A program made the position numbers and the translations under genes. Under the pieces are notes generated by a model, which was given only the letters and a program-made list of their open reading frames with translations, was not told the DNA's origin and did no database searches. DNA of 64,000 nt from Acanthosoma haemorrhoidale (Eukaryota > Arthropoda > Insecta > Hemiptera > Acanthosomatidae): contig OV884011.1 in NCBI GenBank assembly GCA_930367205.1, forward strand, positions 172,743,226 to 172,807,225, read 5' to 3'. Of the stretch, positions 59,537-64,000 are shown piece after piece (positions within the stretch are counted from its first letter, which is position 1; each line of letters starts with the position of its first letter).

Positions 59537-60613
59537 CTCAGGGCAACTTAGTGAAAACGTTCATCGAAGAACTTTTTCTGGACCAGAGTGGTGGTGAAAC
59601 CTCTTTAAAGACCGATCATCGAGGATCTGCTTCTGAAGAAACAACATTACACCGGAAGTTACTGGTACATCAATACCTAACTCAGCCCACATTTTTTGTC
59701 GTATGATCTTTCTACCCATCAGAACATCTCTTAAGAAAACGGAAAGTCAAGGTTCGAAATTATTTTTCTCTATTTTCCTTTTCAACTTGTCCATGTATAA
59801 AAATAAGTAGATAATTAACATATGTGGTCTGATCCTATTCCGCACATGAGTGGACTCGTTCTCCAAGATCTAAGACATACCTTTATTAAGTAATTGATGA
59901 ATTACTTTTAAAATTGACAGTCTTTTTTGCTAATGCTTGAAAGTGGGAAGTAATAAAGGTTTCAACTTAAATTCTTGTTTTATGCTGTTATAAATAACTT
60001 ATAATATAATATGTATAATCTATAATAGGTTATAATAATTTTATTGTGTTTTTCTTATTCAAACAATTCAAATGTTTATATAAGATATCTTTCTGATTTA
60101 TAGAAAGAAAATAAGATGATTTGGAGGTAAGATCACTTATAGGGATAAAATGAGAATACAGTTTGTTCCGAGTAATGAAGGAGCTAACATTTTATTATTA
60201 ACATATATATATTTAAGTTAAGTTACATGAATAAAACTATGTGTAATGTCTGCATTACACTGACCAACTGTTACCGTCTTATTGGTTAGTCCGTGTCATC
60301 AGCACACTACTTATCGGTCAGTACTAGGGATGAACTATGAAGCCCATGTCATGTATGCCATGTATTGAAAAAATCATTTTGTTACCAGACTACATATTAG
60401 TCACCAGGATTTTTTTTTTTTTCATAGCCCCTTTAAATTTACAGATAATTATATATAATTATAGATCCTCAGTTGAATCTATTTACAAATTATTTTTGTA
60501 TTTCCTGTAGCATCACTACATTATTTACAGGTTTTGTTATTTTATACAAATAATATAATGTATAAACAAGTATAATGATATACATTATACGTTACTGGAC
60601 TAAACTGACTAAT
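59537..60613. other. Retroelement leader and AT-rich DNA
   Basis: The first 200 bases are GC-balanced and continue the leader after the primer binding site. After about 59760 the sequence is AT-rich with no protein-like frame, so the element body is deleted or was replaced by other DNA. Confidence 0.45.
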
Positions 60614-60670
60614 AAAGGTGATGGGGCTCACCTTTTTGATCAACCTTAAAACTAACTTACATACTTATTC
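60614..60670 (-). mobile_element. Non-LTR 3' terminal hairpin (antisense)
   Basis: AAAGGTGA (60614-60621), TGGGGC, TCACCTTT (60628-60635) is an 8-bp perfect stem at the very 3' end of this copy. Next toward the stop codon is the leader sequence shared with the copy at 3461. Confidence 0.88.
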
Positions 60671-60793
60671 TTAACCTAATTTTTCCCCGACAGTCGGTTG
60701 CCATCGATGCGGGAGGGGTGGTGGGGTCATAGTGTTAAACACTGGGTTTGCGAGGTGCTGCAACGAGTCAAAAAACTTAATGTGTCTCCGGCG
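60671..60793 (-). pseudogene. Non-LTR reverse transcriptase extreme C-terminus
   Basis: The frame from 60793 down to the stop at 60671 is open for 40 codons and encodes RRRHIKFFDSLQHLANPVFN, then PPPLPHRWQPTVGEKLG. It is almost identical to the end of the copy at 2996-3460, so both derive from one subfamily. It is truncated 5' of these codons. Confidence 0.9.
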
Positions 60794-61860
60794 CGAATAT
60801 TTCATTAATTAAATCGGATATGTTTTGATTTTTTTCATTGATTACGAGTCTTTGAAAACCATTCATGGAATAATGCTTGTTTGCTTAAAACCAATTATAT
60901 AAACGCCTTTCACAGTTCATTCCTTGTTTCATTCATGATGAAATTCATTTGATTAAAATTATAGAATAATCATAACAACAAAATTATATTACCGATTCGA
61001 AAGTAAATAGTGATTGTGCGTATAATGAAAATAATTTCGTGTAAAAATCGTTCCTACAAATAAATAGGAATCATTAGCTATTATTTCATTAGCTATTATA
61101 AGAAAAGTCTCAAAACAGCAATGACATGGCATGGCTAGAAGAAAGATTCTGGTATTTGCTTACTTGCTTAGCAAGGCTGTTGAAAAGAATAGCGGGATTC
61201 AATTTTCTGATTTGGTTCGGATCGACACTTAGAAGGTGCAGACTTTTTATCCTTTCCCCCCTGATGTAGACCCATTGTGTCGTGCATTCGTAGGTGTTAT
61301 TAGACGTTGAGAGGAAGGACTTGTCAGCAATCAAAGCTGCGCCACAATCCAAACTACAGGGACGGGATGATGAACCACAAAGGACGCTAAATTGTTGCTG
61401 GCACAGGACAATGTCTGTTAGCAGTCCCCTGCCAGGCCGTCCTTAACACTAAGCGCTTATTTAGGACTTCCCTAGTCCCCTTTGTCCGTGGGTCGTCAAT
61501 AGCTATTTCACACCTAGCTTAGTGTGCCGGTGTGTGTGTGTACGGCCAGTAGTGGTAAAGGGGTACCGGCTCTTTAACACTCACCGAGAAACTATATTGT
61601 CTCCTTGTGAAGTGAACCTCCAACTTGCAACTGTGACAAGTAACGTGCGACCTTTAAGCACTGGCGAATCCAAACTACTAGCAGAAGCATTCATTTGACG
61701 GAAATCGTACAGTTTCGAGCCCTCAGTACTATTCTAAAGTTGTGGAGAGGATTGATACTTACAAAGAATTAGCGATTTGCGACTGCATTGGCCACATTCC
61801 ACGAGACCAACCAGATTCTTCCGTGTTTCCACTTATGCCTTACTGTGCATCTCACCTGAC
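60794..61860. other. DNA enclosed by the inverted repeat, including a GC-balanced block
   Basis: The block 61110-61860 is GC-balanced. On its minus strand a frame is open from about 61433 to a stop near 61110 and reads CSLDCGAALIADKSFLSTSN, then QWVYIRGERIKSLHLLSVDP. CGAALI resembles the CG.SLI word of trypsin-like proteases, but the catalytic histidine context is absent, so I would not assign that family. CAA/GTAAGC on the minus strand near 61164-61172 is a possible 5' splice site. Nothing further can be named. Confidence 0.3.
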
Positions 61861-62113
61861 AGTATTAATTATAGTTCATGAACGTCTTTGGAAAGCGGTA
61901 CTAAGCACTATTTAGTTATGTCGTAAAATAAAAGACTTTCAATTTGAACGAACGGAATTGATTTTAATGAAACAGTACTATGATTTTGAATGACATTGGA
62001 TTGTATCTAAAATTGCGAGCTAGTTCTTTCAAGTCTCATTATTAAAACTTCAGTTTCCTCTCTCTGTTTTTTATCTTGCTTCAAGTTCAAGACGGCTCCC
62101 GTTGAATATTACA
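61861..62113 (-). repeat. Right arm of a 253-bp inverted repeat
   Basis: It is the reverse complement of 58713-58965 with about four mismatches (for example TATTACTTTA versus TTTTATTTTA in the left-arm sense) and equal length. The high identity implies a recent event or ongoing gene conversion. Outer flanks on the two sides do not share a target duplication that I can see. Confidence 0.97.
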
Positions 62114-64000
62114 AGTTTTCAACTTATGATTAATAGCTCTTCTTAATCCATATTTATAATTATGCTTTTAATATAGTTAGATTATATGTATAATTAACAA
62201 TTAATTCCATGTTTAACAGCTGTTGACTTAGATAACAATCCTTCAGTGTAAGAACCTTGCAGGTAAATGAGGTTTAAATAATGGATAGTCAGATACGAAA
62301 TTTAGACTAAAAGTGACTATTTAACTTCAAAAAGTTTATATATAATCCTTTAATAATACTATTTAAAAATAATACAATGGTGCATGACATCGATATTATG
62401 TTTTTGATACGAAAAATATGAAACTTATTTTAATTGGAAAAAAATTACTTTTCCTTTTTTTTGAAGATTACCAAAATATTTAAGAATTATTTGTAATTAA
62501 GTTTTAATTAGGTAAATTTGATAACCTGCATAATAACCATTTAATGTTTCTTAGTATAAACGCTTCTTTAATATGAAAGCATTTTAAATAATTAATCATT
62601 CCCTAAAGAGAAACTTAATTCTACAGAAATAGATGCATTTCACAGAATCACTGGGCAAAGTCAATTGCTTCTTATATAAAATTTATTATCTTCTCTTTGG
62701 AAAATAATAATTGGCTATTATTCTCATAAACTTAAGTTTACCGATAAAAAAAATCAAATACAAATAAAACAATAATATTAATACATTTCTTTCGACATTT
62801 CAATGCCTAATATAACTTAAGCTTCCATTTGTGAATGAAAATTTCTTATAATTTTGTATATATAACGTATAAAAAAACAGTTGTAAGCCAAAACCTTGGT
62901 GTCTTCTACGTTAGTAGGAGGCTACAGTAAACATAAGCTGCTTAACGTTTTTTAAATATCATTGCGCCAAAAACTTTTACCACATGAAAAAACAGTAATT
63001 TACATTTATGCAATGCATTAGTGCAATTAAGGTTTAATTTAATTTAGAAAAGTATGAGCGTACAAACAAAAATTAGTTAGGACACTTAATTGTGTAACTA
63101 AGCGATCTTTTTATTTTTCTCAGACCAAATCCTTCATAAAGAAAAATTACACGATAATTACATTTGCATGATACGCTAATACGTAAAATAAATCATCACT
63201 TTTACAAAGCATTAATATGTTGTGTATTAACACTATTATTGTTATTATTTTTAATACCATAATAGCTCAAAATCAAGATAACTAACTCCAAGGCTCGATA
63301 GTTGCGTAAAGTAAACAATTGATTAATTCCTTTAAACGATAGGAAAAACATATCATATACGTAAAAATAATACTTATTGAACTTTTTTTTTTTCAAAGAA
63401 TAACTATACAAATAATAACAGTAGACATAATCGAATTTAACGAAGCAAAACAAATGCAATGTGAAATAAAGAATTGTTGATTTGAAACAATACATCGTAT
63501 TTTTTTGTTCAAACAAAATAATATATCAGATTAATGCTTACTTTCATGATTTGTAGTCCTATATTTTATTCATAATAATAAAAGTTTTCGAATGGTAAAT
63601 CTCCAATACACCGATATAATATTCAAATCAAGAGAACACTTATCGAGTACAATCTTAATATTTAAGACTGATAAAATTAAATCAAAAATTTGCTTTATAA
63701 TTATTATTGTAAACTTCTTTATGGACATAGAATATGAATGCATATAACCCATACACATATATGAACAAATATCATTAATAGCACATATACCATTACACAA
63801 TAATATACGGCCTTAATCAATTAAATGGATTTAAAGCATTTAACGAATATTTACGATCTGCAAATGGATTAAGGGATAATGAAATCACAAAGCTTCACTT
63901 GGACAGGATTTAAGTAGAATTATCTTGACGATAATTTCATAGGCTTTACTAGGTTTACTAATTCTAATAATATTCTTTTTCGTATAAACTTTCTACAGTT
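62114..64000. other. AT-rich DNA, no gene recognised
   Basis: Two minus-strand frames (63202-63516, 104 codons; 63570-63800, 76 codons) are rich in Tyr, Phe, Ile and Asn, the expected composition of chance frames in AT-rich DNA, and show no domain. No repeat is recognised. Confidence 0.6.

Noticed and set aside
61110..61352. Assignment to the trypsin-like protease family from CGAALI
   Set aside because: Only six residues resemble the family, and the catalytic histidine block (TAAHC) is absent.
61845..61867. Minus-strand match of 14 bases (TAATACTGTCAGGT) to the insect microRNA miR-8
   Set aside because: The match ends early, no complementary arm lies 20-60 bases away to form a precursor hairpin, and half of it comes from the inverted-repeat arm.

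Overview
The window looks like animal nuclear DNA, most likely an insect or another arthropod. It is AT-rich and very gene-poor, has no rRNA and no convincing intact tRNA, and none of the tight gene packing of prokaryotes. Its recognisable content is arthropod-type mobile DNA: degraded 3' ends of Jockey/CR1-type non-LTR retrotransposons, a broken mariner-like DNA transposon, LTR-retroelement relics (one with a tRNA-Lys primer binding site), tRNA-derived SINE-like heads, a minisatellite and a satellite block. No complete protein-coding gene is visible. All assignments come from reading the sequence; no database search was possible.

Layout. 0-9.4 kb: unique AT-rich DNA with three non-LTR remnants (2996-3536, 5974-6215, 9091-9258) and a 4-copy 63-bp minisatellite (8568-8819). 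9.4-25 kb: mostly unique DNA with two further non-LTR copies (11692-12340, 14596-14970), a GC-richer block of unknown nature (14977-15610), a GC-rich hairpin (19583-19604), and the best candidate for a host gene: a short exon at 23548-23646 that encodes a signal peptide and ends in a good 5' splice site. 25-31 kb: an inverted duplication (25516-25707), a non-LTR fragment (27250-27453), an 873-bp mariner-like element with matching terminal repeats and TA target duplication (28693-29565), and the best-preserved Jockey fragment (29902-30528). 31-46 kb: unique DNA, some of it with balanced base composition that may be regulatory, plus several tRNA-like SINE heads and non-LTR tails. 46.2-49.0 kb: a satellite of about 30 tandem 94-bp monomers with higher-order structure. 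50-62 kb: a dense retroelement graveyard, with non-LTR tails, two LTR-like copies in opposite orientation, an LTR with primer binding site at 59519, and a 253-bp nearly perfect inverted repeat enclosing about 2.9 kb. 62.1-64 kb: plain AT-rich DNA.

How it fits together. At least thirteen separate non-LTR pieces are 3' ends only, the usual outcome of target-primed reverse transcription that stops early. They fall into several groups by their tails. One group ends in a small conserved hairpin seen in four copies, a plausible recognition structure for the element's reverse transcriptase. I found no previously undescribed enzymatic system. The most interesting signals are structural: the satellite's trimer/dimer higher-order organisation, the 253-bp inverted repeat, the LTR plus primer binding site, and the conserved 3' hairpin. 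The likely host gene feature is the lone secretory-leader exon, whose downstream exons I could not find.
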